Position numbers and translations under genes: made by a program. A model generated the notes under the pieces. The model made no database searches. It saw only the letters and a program-made list of their open reading frames with translations, and had not been told where the DNA came from. A stretch of DNA of 41,721 bases from positions 1 through 41,721 of the forward strand of contig NZ_CCDG010000065.1 of assembly GCF_000723885.1 (NCBI RefSeq), read 5' to 3'. This DNA comes from Paenibacillus camerounensis (GTDB lineage: Bacteria; Bacillota; Bacilli; Paenibacillales; Paenibacillaceae). This document shows, piece after piece, positions 14,895 to 24,900 of this stretch (positions are counted from its first letter, which is position 1; every line of letters starts with the position of its first letter).

Positions 14895-16613
14895 TCACAG
14901 CTCAGGCGGAAACCACAGATGCCGCAGATCCACCCAGCCCTGGCTGTTAAAGGTAACCCCGCGGACAGAGGGGAGGTAGGCGGTTTCGGCAGGCTTTTCG
15001 TACAGGATATGCAGCTGATGCTTCTGCCGCAGCCTGTTCTCAATCTCCTGAAAGCCAGCTCCCCTTGCCAGGCTGTCCGGCTCCCGGGCGATCAATCGCA
15101 GCCGTCCTTCTATATCTGCCCGCACGGGCAGCTCCAGATGCTGTACCATAGTTGCATAAAGATCGAATAGCCGCAGCTGCTCATCCTGATCACGCAGCAG
15201 CGAGAAGACGATCAGGTCTGCCTGCAGGCGGACCGGGCCTTTGAATTCCTCCGGTGAGACGGATAAGACATGACAGGTGTAGCCGCAGCTGTTAAGCTTG
15301 GCAGCCACTGCTTCTGCATCTCCGGCATACTGCGGGATAGTTGCAATCTGCAGCATTGGTTCTTCCTGTGCAACAACCTCATTACCCGGCTGAACCGTCT
15401 CGACCTGCGGTCTTCCCGCTACTTCATCACCTGAGGCTATTGGGCCGCCGAGACACGACAGTACGTCTGCCCGGACCAGCGGATCGCTGAGCGGACCTTT
15501 TTTCTTCGTATTGCAAGTCACGAATTTGCGTACGGAATACTCCGAGTGAATCCGGCTCCAGGCAGCTGAACCGCCGGAGGACGGATTATGGATGATATGA
15601 AAGGCAGAGCTTGTCTCAGGTGCAGCTTCAGCAATATTCCACGGGACATGAAGGATTTCAACCCGGTCCAGATGCGCACGGCCCTGAAAATAGTAAGGGA
15701 ACACCTCCAGCGTACATAAATCCTCGCTCATCTCCACCAGCTTGAACGGTCCTGTACCTGCCGGCCTGCGTCCGAAGCTGCCGGCAAAGGCGGCCTCCAG
15801 ATCACGCGGAACAATCGCTGCCCGGCTGGTGCAGAGAAAGGGAAGGAACAGCTCATTCGGCTGCTTGAGCACGAAGCGCACGGTAACCGGATTAAGTGCC
15901 TTCACTTCCCGGATGTCCTTAAAAATTTTGCTGTACAGCATCCGCTGCGAGGTATTCATCATCCGCTGAAACGAATAAACGACGTCCTCGGCGGTGAGCA
16001 CCTTACCGTGATGGAACAATACATCCTTACGCAGATGAAAGGTCCAGATGCTGCGCTGTGCGTCTGCATCCCAGGCATGCGCAAGGCCGGGGTTGATCCG
16101 TTCCTGTCCTCCGGTGCGGGTGACCAGCCCGTCAAAAACATGGCTGGATACAAAGGATTCAGCCAGCAGATTCATATACAGGGGGTCCAGATTATGCAGC
16201 TGCTGCCTGACCGGAAGCCGCAGTGTATCGATCCGCTTATCGCTGCGCAGCTCCGAATGATGCCCGAAATAGGCCAGCAGCCAGCCCTGCAGCGCATCCT
16301 GCAGGGAGGAGGAGCGCGCGTGCCCGCGGATGCCTTCAATAGAGCTGCGGATATCACTGCTGCTGATTGCCTGCTTCATGGAGCTTAATGCAATTTCTTC
16401 GGCGTCCGCAAGGAATTTCAGGGAAGAACGGCGTCCGCGGCCCCGGCTCGGGGTCCAGCAGATCCAGCCTTGCTCTGACAGCTTGTTGATGACATGCAGT
16501 GCGTTACGGTGAGTGCAGCTCAAGGTATGGGCAAGCTCATCCAGTGTAACGGAGGCTTCTTCTGCTCCCCCATGCTGTGAATGCAGCTTCAGAAATTGGC
16601 CGTGCAGCTTCAT
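14895..16613 (-). CDS. SgrR-family transcriptional regulator (HTH plus solute-binding domain)
   Basis: A 572-residue two-part regulator. Residues 1-115 are the SgrR-type winged HTH (VTLDELAHTLSCTHRNALHVINKLSEQGWICWTPSRGRGRRSSLKF). Residues about 165-570 are a type-5 solute-binding fold (ESFVSSHVFDGLVTR, WTFHLRKDVLFHHGKVLTAEDVVYSFQRM, GTGPFKLVEMSEDLCTLEVFPYYF, GVTFNSQGWVDLRHLWF). In enterobacteria SgrR senses sugar-phosphate stress; in Bacillota relatives the ligand is mostly unknown. AGGGAG precedes the ATG. It is divergent from the DUF4173 gene with a 114-base gap. The stretch 15340-15460 (about residues 385-425) is a variable insert rich in Glu/Gln/Val. Confidence 0.92.
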   Translation of the reverse strand: MKLHGQFLKLHSQHGGAEEASVTLDELAHTLSCTHRNALHVINKLSEQGWICWTPSRGRGRRSSLKFLADAEEIALSSMKQAISSSDIRSSIEGIRGHARSSSLQDALQGWLLAYFGHHSELRSDKRIDTLRLPVRQQLHNLDPLYMNLLAESFVSSHVFDGLVTRTGGQERINPGLAHAWDADAQRSIWTFHLRKDVLFHHGKVLTAEDVVYSFQRMMNTSQRMLYSKIFKDIREVKALNPVTVRFVLKQPNELFLPFLCTSRAAIVPRDLEAAFAGSFGRRPAGTGPFKLVEMSEDLCTLEVFPYYFQGRAHLDRVEILHVPWNIAEAAPETSSAFHIIHNPSSGGSAAWSRIHSEYSVRKFVTCNTKKKGPLSDPLVRADVLSCLGGPIASGDEVAGRPQVETVQPGNEVVAQEEPMLQIATIPQYAGDAEAVAAKLNSCGYTCHVLSVSPEEFKGPVRLQADLIVFSLLRDQDEQLRLFDLYATMVQHLELPVRADIEGRLRLIAREPDSLARGAGFQEIENRLRQKHQLHILYEKPAETAYLPSVRGVTFNSQGWVDLRHLWFPPEL

Positions 16614-16727
16614 TACAGAAAGCTCCCTTCAATAAAATAGGAAATGAGCAAATTATTTTTTCTCTTTTTCTTCTTATTTTACCAGCTAGAATTAGTATGA
16701 GAAAGTAAAAAACTGGAGGGTATTCCC

Positions 16728-18239
16728 ATGAATAAGAAAGTCCCCGTTATTCCGAGGTCTGCGCTTTCCGCGCTGGCTGCGGCATTGCTGCTGGCAATCG
16801 TGCACCAGTATTTATTTTATGGACATATGCCTGGAGTTTCGTATCCGATCTTTGTTGTGTTGTTCTATGGTTTTATGCTGTACTACGCGAAGGAACAGCT
16901 CCGCCCGCTGAAATGGTTCGATTATGTATGGCTTGCGGCCATCTTTCTGCTGGCAATGACCTTTATGCTGTTCTCGAACTGGTTTTTCTACGGACTTAAT
17001 TTGCTTGCGCTTCCAGTCTTGATCCTTTTACATATGACCTATCTGCTCAGCTACCGCCGGCCTTCATGGAGCGGAATTCAGCTGATCGGCGCTGCGCTGG
17101 AGCATTTTTTTGCCCAGGGTCCGCGCCACTGGCCTACAGTGTTTACCACAATCCGCAAAACGGGCGGAGAAGGCATGAAAAGCGAGCATAAACAGATCTA
17201 CCTCAAAGTGCTGGCCGGGCTGCTGCTGTCCTGTCCGCTGCTGCTGATTGTCGTTTCACTGCTCTCGTCGGCGGATGGTGTATTTAATGAGCTTCTGAAT
17301 ACATTTCCTGATCTGCTGGAACGGATCTCATTTGGTGAAGGCTTTGGCCGGTCGCTCTGGAGTGTGGCGCTGGGAATCGGCCTGTTCAGTTATTTAATGG
17401 GTTTTGTTGCCTATAAACGTACGGAGCGGCAGGTTATTGTGCCGAAGGAAGGTGAGCCGCAGCTGGAGCCCTTCGAATTGTCCGTTGACCCGGTAATTAT
17501 TACTACTGTCCTGACAGCGGTGAATGCAGTCTATGTGCTGTTTGTGAGTGTACAGTTTTCCTACCTGTTCGGTGCATGGGAGGGGGCTTTGCCGCAGGGG
17601 AGCACGTATGCCGATTATGCACGGAGCGGATTTTTCGAGCTGATTATGGTGACGGCGATTAACTTCTGCCTGCTGCTGCTGTCTCTGCTTGCCCTGCCCC
17701 GGGCCAAAGCCAGACTGCTGTCCGTCATCCGTATCCTGCTGTACATTCTGGTTATGTGTTCGGTAGTGATGCTCTATTCGGCGTATTCCCGGCTCACGTT
17801 ATATGAAGAAGCTTACGGCTATACAGAGATACGCTTCCTGGTGCATGCCTTTATGATTTTTCTGGGTCTGCTGCTGATTCTCGCTGCCGTACGGATAAGC
17901 AAGACCGATTTTCCGCTGATAAAATGGTACGTGGCACTCGGCCTGCTGTCCTATGTATTCATGAATTACATCGGGATGGACCGGATTATTGCTTCCCAGA
18001 ATATTGCCCGGTATGAGGCGGCAGGGGATATGGATAAGTATCATCTGACCGGACTGTCCTGGGAGGCGGTTCCGCTGCTGATCAGCTTCAGTAAAGAGAA
18101 TGATGATCTGCTCAAGCAGGAGCTTAGTGAGAAATGGACGAATCAGCGCGGGGAGGCGCAGCAGGAGTGGCCGTCCTTCAACATGTCCAAACACCGGGGA
18201 CAGCAGGCGCTGCGGGATTATATCCATTCGTTAAAATAA
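16728..18239 (+). CDS. DUF4173/DUF4153-family polytopic membrane protein
   Basis: A 503-residue membrane protein with about ten to twelve helices (for example YPIFVVLFYGFMLYYA, WLAAIFLLAMTFMLF, LSCPLLLIVVSLLSSADGVFNELL, FLVHAFMIFLGLLLILAAVRIS). The block VNAVYVLFVSVQFSYLFG...YADYARSGFFELIMVTAINFCLLL is the DUF4153/4173 signature. A soluble tail of about 60 residues (WEAVPLLISFSKEND... to HSLK) is cytoplasmic or external. GGAGG precedes the ATG. The function is unknown; divergence from an SgrR-type sensor suggests, but does not prove, co-regulation. Confidence 0.88.
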   Translation: MNKKVPVIPRSALSALAAALLLAIVHQYLFYGHMPGVSYPIFVVLFYGFMLYYAKEQLRPLKWFDYVWLAAIFLLAMTFMLFSNWFFYGLNLLALPVLILLHMTYLLSYRRPSWSGIQLIGAALEHFFAQGPRHWPTVFTTIRKTGGEGMKSEHKQIYLKVLAGLLLSCPLLLIVVSLLSSADGVFNELLNTFPDLLERISFGEGFGRSLWSVALGIGLFSYLMGFVAYKRTERQVIVPKEGEPQLEPFELSVDPVIITTVLTAVNAVYVLFVSVQFSYLFGAWEGALPQGSTYADYARSGFFELIMVTAINFCLLLLSLLALPRAKARLLSVIRILLYILVMCSVVMLYSAYSRLTLYEEAYGYTEIRFLVHAFMIFLGLLLILAAVRISKTDFPLIKWYVALGLLSYVFMNYIGMDRIIASQNIARYEAAGDMDKYHLTGLSWEAVPLLISFSKENDDLLKQELSEKWTNQRGEAQQEWPSFNMSKHRGQQALRDYIHSLK

Positions 18240-18303
18240 CCTTGAGGCAGGCGCTCTTACGATATTGTGCGGGATTGTGTTACAGTAAGGGCATCATGTT
18301 GGT

Positions 18304-18333
18304 GCTCCCGCGCGGAGCATAACCTTGTATAAT
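18304..18333 (+). promoter_or_regulatory. Promoter of the Crp/Fnr gene with an inverted repeat in the -35 region
   Basis: A consensus TATAAT (18328-18333) lies 25 bases before the start codon, but no -35 is found at the right distance. Instead GCTCC-CGCGC-GGAGC (18304-18318) occupies that region, a layout seen for activator-dependent or autoregulated promoters. Confidence 0.45.
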
Positions 18334-18358
18334 TGCAGGTGCTCAAGGAGGAAATACA

Positions 18359-19057
18359 ATGCAGTCCATGATTGATCCTGAAGCTGTCCGGCGGCTGGCG
18401 GATAGAAACGGTCTTGGTAAAATATTCAGCAGCACTGACATTGCTGCAATGGAGCTTCGGCGCTACGGGGACGGTGAAGTGATCTGCTCGGTCGGGGACC
18501 GGCTGGAGAGCATGTTCATTCTGATGGAGGGCAAGCTTAAGATTCACACGCTGCTGCCCAACGGAAAGTCAATGCTGGTGCGGTTCGCTAGGCCGATGTC
18601 GGTGATCGGGGATGTGGAGCTGCTGCGGCAGTATCCGGTCAAAAATGAAGTCGTGTCCGTCGGCAGCAGCCTGCTGCTTGTGGCCTCGCGGAAGATGCTC
18701 CTGCGGGAGCTGGAGGAGAATACGGCGCTGCTGCGTTTTCTGATGGGGGAGCTGAGCCACAAAATGTATACCCTCGGCCAGACCTCGGCACTGAATCTGC
18801 TCTACCCGGTGGAGAACCGGTTTGCCAGCTATCTGATGTCCCTGTTCGAGGAGACGGTCGGCGGCCAGCGGGTTGAGGAGATCCGTACCTCAAGCTTAAC
18901 GGAGACGGCTGATCTGCTCGGCACAAGCTACCGGCACCTTAACCGGATCGTCCGGCGCTTCATCGACGAAGGCATTATCGAACGCAAGCGCGGCAGGCTG
19001 AGTGTGGTGGATCAGACCCGGCTTGCTCAGCTGGCTAACGGAAATCTGTATGAATAA
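18359..19057 (+). CDS. YeiL-like Crp/Fnr-family transcriptional regulator
   Basis: A 232-residue protein with an N-terminal cyclic-nucleotide-binding-type barrel (YGDGEVICSVGDRLESMFILMEGKLKIHTLLPNGKSMLVRFARPMSVIGDVELLRQYP), a dimer helix (LLRFLMGELSHKMYTLGQTSALNLLYPVENRFASYLM) and a C-terminal winged HTH (SLTETADLLGTSYRHLNRIVRRFIDEGIIERKRGRLSVVD). The phrases NRFASYL, LGTSYRHL and F.DEGII resemble E. coli YeiL. The barrel lacks the Arg-Ser cAMP pocket, so another signal is likely. AAGGAGG precedes the ATG. Monocistronic. Confidence 0.9.
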   Translation: MQSMIDPEAVRRLADRNGLGKIFSSTDIAAMELRRYGDGEVICSVGDRLESMFILMEGKLKIHTLLPNGKSMLVRFARPMSVIGDVELLRQYPVKNEVVSVGSSLLLVASRKMLLRELEENTALLRFLMGELSHKMYTLGQTSALNLLYPVENRFASYLMSLFEETVGGQRVEEIRTSSLTETADLLGTSYRHLNRIVRRFIDEGIIERKRGRLSVVDQTRLAQLANGNLYE

Positions 19058-19071
19058 TTAAGGTTTAAGAG

Positions 19072-19116
19072 AAAGACCGCTGTACCGGTATTTGACCGGG
19101 GCAGCGGTCTTTTTAT
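19072..19116 (+). terminator. Intrinsic terminator of the Crp/Fnr gene
   Basis: AAAGACCGCTG pairs perfectly with CAGCGGTCTTT and is followed by further Ts; 15 bases after the stop. Confidence 0.92.
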
Positions 19117-19176
19117 AAATATTACGCCAGAATGTATATGTTTTACGCCATCCATAATCCTTATCTTTCTCGCAGG

Positions 19177-19214
19177 AACGGTTACCGCCTTCTCTGAAGG
19201 ACGGCATAGCCGTT
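19177..19214. repeat. Interspersed long-hairpin element (second copy of the window-start element)
   Basis: AACGGTTA-CCG-CCTTC pairs with GAAGG-CGG-TAGCCGTT around a TCT loop, 16 pairs with two small bulges. The right arm and the flanking TTTCTGCTTG recur at positions 1-21. Nothing like a U-run follows, so it is not an ordinary terminator. The 374 bases between the Crp/Fnr and chemotaxis genes hold a terminator, this element, and the promoter region below. Confidence 0.65.
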
Positions 19215-19271
19215 TCTGCTTGTTCAGTATTGATATACACTTTCAGTTAACGTTCAGTTTATGCTCAGGCG

Positions 19272-19314
19272 GATTTAAGGCTGATTTAAGGCTGACCGCG
19301 TAGGATGACAATAT
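19272..19314 (+). promoter_or_regulatory. Direct repeats and SigD-like promoter upstream of the chemotaxis receptor
   Basis: GATTTAAGGCT occurs twice back to back (19272-19282 and 19283-19293), an 11-base phasing as for tandem response-regulator sites. TAAG (19287-19290), 16 bases, then GACAATAT (19307-19314) resembles the SigD consensus TAAA-N15-GCCGATAT expected for motility genes. Both roles are inferred from pattern. Confidence 0.45.
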
Positions 19315-19431
19315 AGAAGGAAGCAACACCATCTGATAGACAGGAGGACATGCACTGGGGCAGAAGTGGAAGATACATATGGAACAAGAAACTACCGGTA
19401 TTACTGACCACATCACAGGGAGGCAACATTT

Positions 19432-21129
19432 ATGCTAAAAGGAATCAGGGCTAGAATCCTCATGGGGTTCGCTGCCGTCATCCTCGTCTTTATATTGGCA
19501 ATCGCCGGAAATACACTCTTTCAGGGCAAAGCAACGATGCAGACAGACCAGATTAACCGGAATTACAGCAAGCTGACACGGGTTCAGGAGCTGACGGATA
19601 AGATCCGCACGGCAGACGGTTTGGCAGCCAGATACGTGATGAGCAACACTGACGATGAGCGGACCAAGTATCTGACAACGTATGAAGCCGTGATTCCGGA
19701 AATCACAGAAGCAATCACAGAGCTGAAAAACGCCGGATTGAATGAAGCAGAGCTGTCTGGAATCACGAATCTGGAGAGTGAGTGGAGCAACTATCTGACA
19801 GTGCTGGAGAGTGCCTTCGCAATGGCGAAGGAAGGAAATTTCCCGGGTGCGCAAAAGGAGTTCACGAACCTGTCGCTGGATACCATTATTGAATCGCAAA
19901 TCGTATTTGAGGAAGTTTTGACCACAGAAATAACGGCTGCACAGAGCCAGGCGGCCACGCACCGCGGTTCAGCAATGGGCTTCAGCTTTGGTGTAACGGG
20001 ACTATCGGTGCTGCTGGCGGTGCTGATTGCGCTCCTGCTGTCAGGACGGATTCTGAAGCCGATCCGAGATGTTAATAAACAGCTGCAGGAAATTGCCGAA
20101 GGCAGGGCTGACCTGACCCGTAAGCTGACTGTCCGCAGCAGGGATGAGATCGGTCAGCTGGCGCATACCTTTAACCAGATGACAGGCAATCTTGGCAGCA
20201 TTATCGGCCAGGTTAGCCAGTCGGCCGACAGTCTGGCTGCATCCTCCTCCAGGCTGACCGCGGACAGCGGAATGACGGCTGCAGTGACTGAGAAGATCGC
20301 CGGTATTATGGGCAGTGTAGCTTCCGGTACGGACAAGCAGATGAACGATCTGCAGACCAATATGACGACCATTGTGGAGATGTCCGCTGCAATCCAGCAG
20401 ATTGCCTCTAGCGTTCAGGATATTTCCGATGCCTCAGTTCGCTCCGCCGAGTACGCCGCTTCAGGAGACGAATCGCTGCAGGCAGCTGCCCGCCAGATGG
20501 ACACTATTAATGCCTCCATTGCCTCGTTATCACAGCAGGTTATGGGCTTTGTAAACCGATCGCAGGAGATCGGCAGTCTGGTGGGAGTCATCAAAGGCAT
20601 TGCCGCGGAGACGAACATACTGGCGCTGAATGCGGCTATCGAGGCGGCGCGGGCCGGTGAGCAGGGCAGAGGGTTTGCGGTAGTCGCAGATCAGGTCCGC
20701 AGGCTTGCGGAGCAGTCCGGTGAATCCGCGAATCTGATTGCCGAGATGGCGGCAAGCATCCAGACGGAAGCTTCCGGCGCAGTAGCAACCATGAAGCTCA
20801 GCATGAGCGAGGTGGAGGATGGAACGGGTATTATCGGGAATGCCGGACATGCCTTCGGGGAGATCCGGATTTCCATTGACTCACTGGCCGGTCAGGTGCA
20901 GGAGGTCTCCGGAGCGGTCGAGGAGATCACGGCTGCCACTGATGAGATTGTCGAGTCCATCCGTAAGGTCACTCAGATCTCGGAGACAACCGCTTCCAGC
21001 ACCCAGCATGTCTCCGCCGCTTCCCAGGAGCAGATGGCTTCCGTGGAACAGATCGCTTCCTCAGCCAGCACGCTCAGCACAATGGCCCAGGGTCTGCAAG
21101 GGCTGGTGGCCCGGTTCAATATTGCCTGA
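19432..21129 (+). CDS. Methyl-accepting chemotaxis protein (4HB sensor)
   Basis: A 565-residue transmembrane receptor feeding CheW/CheA. Order: membrane helix 1 (about 8-28), a four-helix-bundle ligand domain (about 30-185, with TADGLAARYVMSNTDDE and ESQIVFEEVLTTEITAAQSQA), membrane helix 2 (about 185-205), HAMP (ILKPIRDVNKQLQEIAEGRADLTRKL...DEIGQLAHTFNQM), and the cytoplasmic coiled-coil. The CheA/CheW-binding tip is GVIKGIAAETNILALNAAIEAARAGEQGRGFAVVADQVRRLAEQS, intact. Methylation-type Gln/Glu pairs flank it. GGGAGG precedes the ATG. Ligand unknown. A SigD-like promoter lies about 120 bases upstream. Confidence 0.95.
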   Translation: MLKGIRARILMGFAAVILVFILAIAGNTLFQGKATMQTDQINRNYSKLTRVQELTDKIRTADGLAARYVMSNTDDERTKYLTTYEAVIPEITEAITELKNAGLNEAELSGITNLESEWSNYLTVLESAFAMAKEGNFPGAQKEFTNLSLDTIIESQIVFEEVLTTEITAAQSQAATHRGSAMGFSFGVTGLSVLLAVLIALLLSGRILKPIRDVNKQLQEIAEGRADLTRKLTVRSRDEIGQLAHTFNQMTGNLGSIIGQVSQSADSLAASSSRLTADSGMTAAVTEKIAGIMGSVASGTDKQMNDLQTNMTTIVEMSAAIQQIASSVQDISDASVRSAEYAASGDESLQAAARQMDTINASIASLSQQVMGFVNRSQEIGSLVGVIKGIAAETNILALNAAIEAARAGEQGRGFAVVADQVRRLAEQSGESANLIAEMAASIQTEASGAVATMKLSMSEVEDGTGIIGNAGHAFGEIRISIDSLAGQVQEVSGAVEEITAATDEIVESIRKVTQISETTASSTQHVSAASQEQMASVEQIASSASTLSTMAQGLQGLVARFNIA

Positions 21130-21156
21130 AGCTGCCCGTAGAATAAAGAACGGGAG

Positions 21157-21183
21157 ACCCTGCCTGATAAGCAGGGTTTTTTC
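21157..21183 (+). terminator. Intrinsic terminator of the chemotaxis receptor
   Basis: ACCCTGC / GCAGGGT with a 7-base loop and six or more Ts, 27 bases after the stop; it touches the stop codon of the convergent gene. Confidence 0.9.
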
Positions 21184-21608
21184 TATTGTTGCTCTTTTGC
21201 AGCACGAAGGAACCTCAGGTCTTTAATCAGGCCGATGGTAAAAAAGACGGCAGTCAGTATCAGAGAGACCGGTCCCGTAATGAAGATCAGCCAGAAGACC
21301 GTACCGCCGTTGAAGGCGGACAGGCATATCAAAGAGATGAAGTTAACAACGAAGATGATAACCGGATAATTCAGCCAGCGCAGAAACCGGATTCTTTTGA
21401 CCCATTTGAATACGATGATCAGGTATACAATCAGTGCGGGTGTTGTCATCAAAAAATAAGGCCACACTTCTTTGCCCTCAGGTACGCTTGCCTCACTGAA
21501 AAAGTTATGCGAATCACCGTACGGAATAACGGCGAAGATAAAATACAGGATAACCGCAGCAGACACCGCCAGCATGCAGAAATCCGTATTTTTGTGTTTA
21601 GCTGTCAT
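21183..21608 (-). CDS. Small four-helix membrane protein of unknown function
   Basis: A 141-residue protein with about four hydrophobic segments (FCMLAVSAAVILYFIFAVIPY, YFLMTTPALIVYLIIVFKWV, WLNYPVIIFVVNFISLICL, VFWLIFITGPVSLILTAVFFTIGLI) and a basic C-terminus. AGGAGG lies seven bases before the ATG, which supports a real gene. I do not recognise a family. Convergent with the chemotaxis gene; the 378 bases upstream, shared with the divergent glucanase, hold a hairpin near 21822-21845 and the cre box below. Confidence 0.75.
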   Translation of the reverse strand: MTAKHKNTDFCMLAVSAAVILYFIFAVIPYGDSHNFFSEASVPEGKEVWPYFLMTTPALIVYLIIVFKWVKRIRFLRWLNYPVIIFVVNFISLICLSAFNGGTVFWLIFITGPVSLILTAVFFTIGLIKDLRFLRAAKEQQ

Positions 21609-21821
21609 AAATTGTCCTCCTGATCTTGATTACTCTATTATTCTGGACAGTAGAAAGAATTCCTTCCAGAGAGTTGTTTTGCACATACTCCAGATAGGAT
21701 CGGTCATCGACTGCTACCCTCCCATAACTTATATTATTACCATAATCAGTTAGTTGATAGTCTAATCATAAGTTCGGTCTGCTGATCCTGCGATTGCGGC
21801 TTTTGTTCTGCATGTATACGC

Positions 21822-21845
21822 AAAGGACGGGCCGTTCTTTTTGTT
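21822..21845 (+). terminator. Hairpin with T-run upstream of the glucanase
   Basis: AAAGGAC / GTTCTTT with a GGGCC loop and further Ts (TTTTTGTTG). No plus-strand gene ends here, so it may be a leader attenuator or the end of a small RNA; weakly supported. Confidence 0.4.
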
Positions 21846-21931
21846 GTGTATGCGGAAGCCGGACGGTGGACGCAGCGTACAGGGGACAACGGACTAACAG
21901 CTGACCCGGGAGGGGATAAGGCAAGAAGGTT

Positions 21932-21946
21932 TTGTAAGCGCATTCT
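21932..21946 (+). promoter_or_regulatory. CcpA cre box in the glucanase leader
   Basis: TTGTAAGCGCATTCT matches the cre consensus WTGNAANCGNWNNCW at every fixed position, 40 bases before the GTG start. A site this close to the start usually represses by blocking elongation. Catabolite repression of a secreted polysaccharidase fits well; binding itself is inferred. Confidence 0.7.
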
Positions 21947-21986
21947 TTATGAAGCGGATACACACATTCTTAGGAGGTGTCTGAAC

Positions 21987-24900
21987 GTGTCAACGGGAAC
22001 CGGAGCTTCTTTTAAAAAATCATTATGGATCTATAGCCTCATTGCTCTGCTGCTTATTGGACAATTCGGGATGATTCCGGCTGTAAGCGCCGCTGCGGGA
22101 AATCTGGCCCAGGGGAAAAGCATTACAGCAAGCTCAGTCGGTGATATATATGCGGCTGGGAATGCGAATGACGGTAATCAGGGGACGTACTGGGAGAGCG
22201 CGAGCAATGCTTTACCGCAATGGATCAAGGTCGATCTTGCAGCTGAGAGCAGTGTTAACCAGGTTGTACTCAAGCTCCCCGCAGGCTGGGAGGCAAGAAC
22301 GCAGACGCTGTCCGTCCAGGGGAGCATGAATGATTCCTCATACAGCAATCTGGCAGCATCCTCAAGCTACGTATTCAATCCGGCGGCGGGCGGAAACAGC
22401 GTGACGATTAATTTCACCCCGGCTGCAGCCAGATATATTAAAATCAATTTCACTGCCAATACCGGCTGGCCGGCTGCCCAGATATCCGAGCTGGAGGTTT
22501 ACGGTACAGCCGCTGCAGCACCGGGAACGTATGAGGCAGAAACGGCTGCTTTAAGCGGCGGTGCCAAGGCCAATACTGATCACAGCGGGTATACAGGCAG
22601 TGCTTTTGTAGACGGTTACCTGACGCAGGGAGCAGCTGCCACTTTTACGGTAACTGTAGCCGGGGCAGGGAATGTTGATGCGGCACTAAGGTATGCGAAC
22701 GCCACGGGGAGTGCCAAGACCCTCAGCATCTATGTCAATGGAACTAAAATCAGACAGACAGTGCTCCCCAGCCTGGCTAACTGGGATACCTGGGGAGTCA
22801 AAAATGAAACTTTGGCACTGAATGCCGGGTCCAACACGATTGCTTATAAATATGACCCGTCTGACACCGGAAATGTCAATCTGGACCAGCTGGTACTCAC
22901 GGCCTCAACTACTCCTACAGCAGCTCCTACAGCCAGTCCGACAGTGGCACCAACTATTGCTCCAACAACAGCCCCGACTGCGGCGCCAACCATTGCTCCA
23001 ACGCCTTCTCCAACTGCAGTGCCTACACCGACATCAACACCGGTTTCCACACCTACAGCTACTGTTACTCCGGGACCAACGGCTACGCCGACTTCAGGGC
23101 CTTCCTCAAATCTGGCTATAGGAAAAGCTGTCAACGCCTCATCTTCTGTCTTTACCTTTGTCCCGGCTAATGCCAATGACGGCGATGTGACCACTTACTG
23201 GGAAGGCGCAGGCGGGAGCTATCCGAATACACTGAGCGTGAACCTTGGTGCCGATGCCAATATTACCTCTGTGGTTGTGAAGCTGAATCCGGCTTCTGCC
23301 TGGGCAACCCGCACGCAAACTATAGAGGTATTAGGCCATAATCAGACTAATGCGGCATTCTCTACGCTTGTACCTTCAGCGGCCTATACTTTTAATCCGG
23401 CCAGCGGCAATTCAGTGACCATTCCGGTTACCGCTAAGGCCAGTGAGCTGCAGCTGAAGTTTACGGCCAATACCGGATCAAGCGCCGGCCAGGTGGCGGA
23501 GTTCCAAATCTTTGGAACACCGGCTGCCAATCCGGATCTGACAATAACATCATTGGTCTGGAACCCGTCCGCTCCTGTTGAGACTGACAACATTACACTA
23601 CATGCCACAGTCAAAAACGCGGGAACTGCAGTGTCCCCGGCGACGAATGTAAACTTCTATCTGGGAACAGCACTTGCGGGCACGGCACAGGTGGGTACGC
23701 TTGCCGCCGGTGCTTCAAGCACTGTATCTCTGAACATCGGGGCGAAGGATGCAGGAACTTATGCAGCAAGTGCCAAGGTGGACGAAGGCAACACGGTGAT
23801 CGAGCTTAACGAAGGGAATAACAGCTACACAAGTTCGTCTTCGCTGACTGTCGTACCGGTGTCCAGCTCCGACTTGGTTGCCGGAGCGGTCAGCTGGTCT
23901 CCGGGAAATCCTGCGGGCGGCAATATTGTAACCTTCACGGCAGCGATTAAAAACCAGGGGACAGCCGCATCGGCCGGAGGAGCACATAATATAACACTGA
24001 CCCTGACAGATGCAGCGACGAATGCAGTCATTAAGACATTGACCGGCTCTTATAGCGGCGTTATCAGCAGCGGTGCTACAACAGCACCGGTTACCCTGGG
24101 CACCTGGACTGCGGTGAACGGAAAATACAACGTAAAAACGGAAATTGCCGTAGACGGAAACGAGCTGCCGGTCAAGCAGGCCAACAACACCGAGACGCGT
24201 CCGCTGTTCATCGGCCGCGGAGCCAATATGCCATATGACATGTATGAAGCAGAGGACGCCGTTACCGGTGGCGGAGCAGTTAAGCTGGCAGCAAACCGCA
24301 ATATCGGCGACCTGGCCGGCGAAGCGTCCGGCAGAAGAGCGGTAACGCTCAATACAACCGGGAGCTATGTGGAATTTACCACCAGAGCCAGTACCAATAC
24401 ACTGGTAACCCGGTTCTCCATTCCCGATGCAGCCGGCGGTGACGGCATCAGCTCAACCTTGAATATTTATGTCAACGGGGTTTTTACTAAGGCGATTAAT
24501 CTGACCTCCAAATACGCCTGGCTGTACGGCTCCGAGACCAGTCCGGGCAACCTGCCAAGTGCAGGCTCCCCGCGTCATATTTACGATGAGGCCAACATTA
24601 TGTTTGACAGCACCATACCGGCCGGGAGTACGATCCGCCTGCAAAAGGATGCTGCCAACACCTCACAGTATGCCATCGACTTCATCAGTCTGGAGCAGGT
24701 TGCGCCCATAGCGAATCCTGATCCGGCCAAATATGCCGTACCAGCGGGCTTCACCCATCAGGATGTACAGAATGCCCTGGACAAAGTACGGATGGATACA
24801 ACCGGCAAGCTTGAAGGGGTGTATCTACCTGCAGGCAATTATGAGACGTCCAGCAAATTTCAGGTGTACGGCAAAGCGATGAAAATAATCGGTGCCGGCC

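Noticed and set aside
22844..23194. Val/Gly-rich minus-strand frame under the glucanase Thr/Pro linker
   Set aside because: It mirrors the TP-repeat coding sequence and is not an independent gene.
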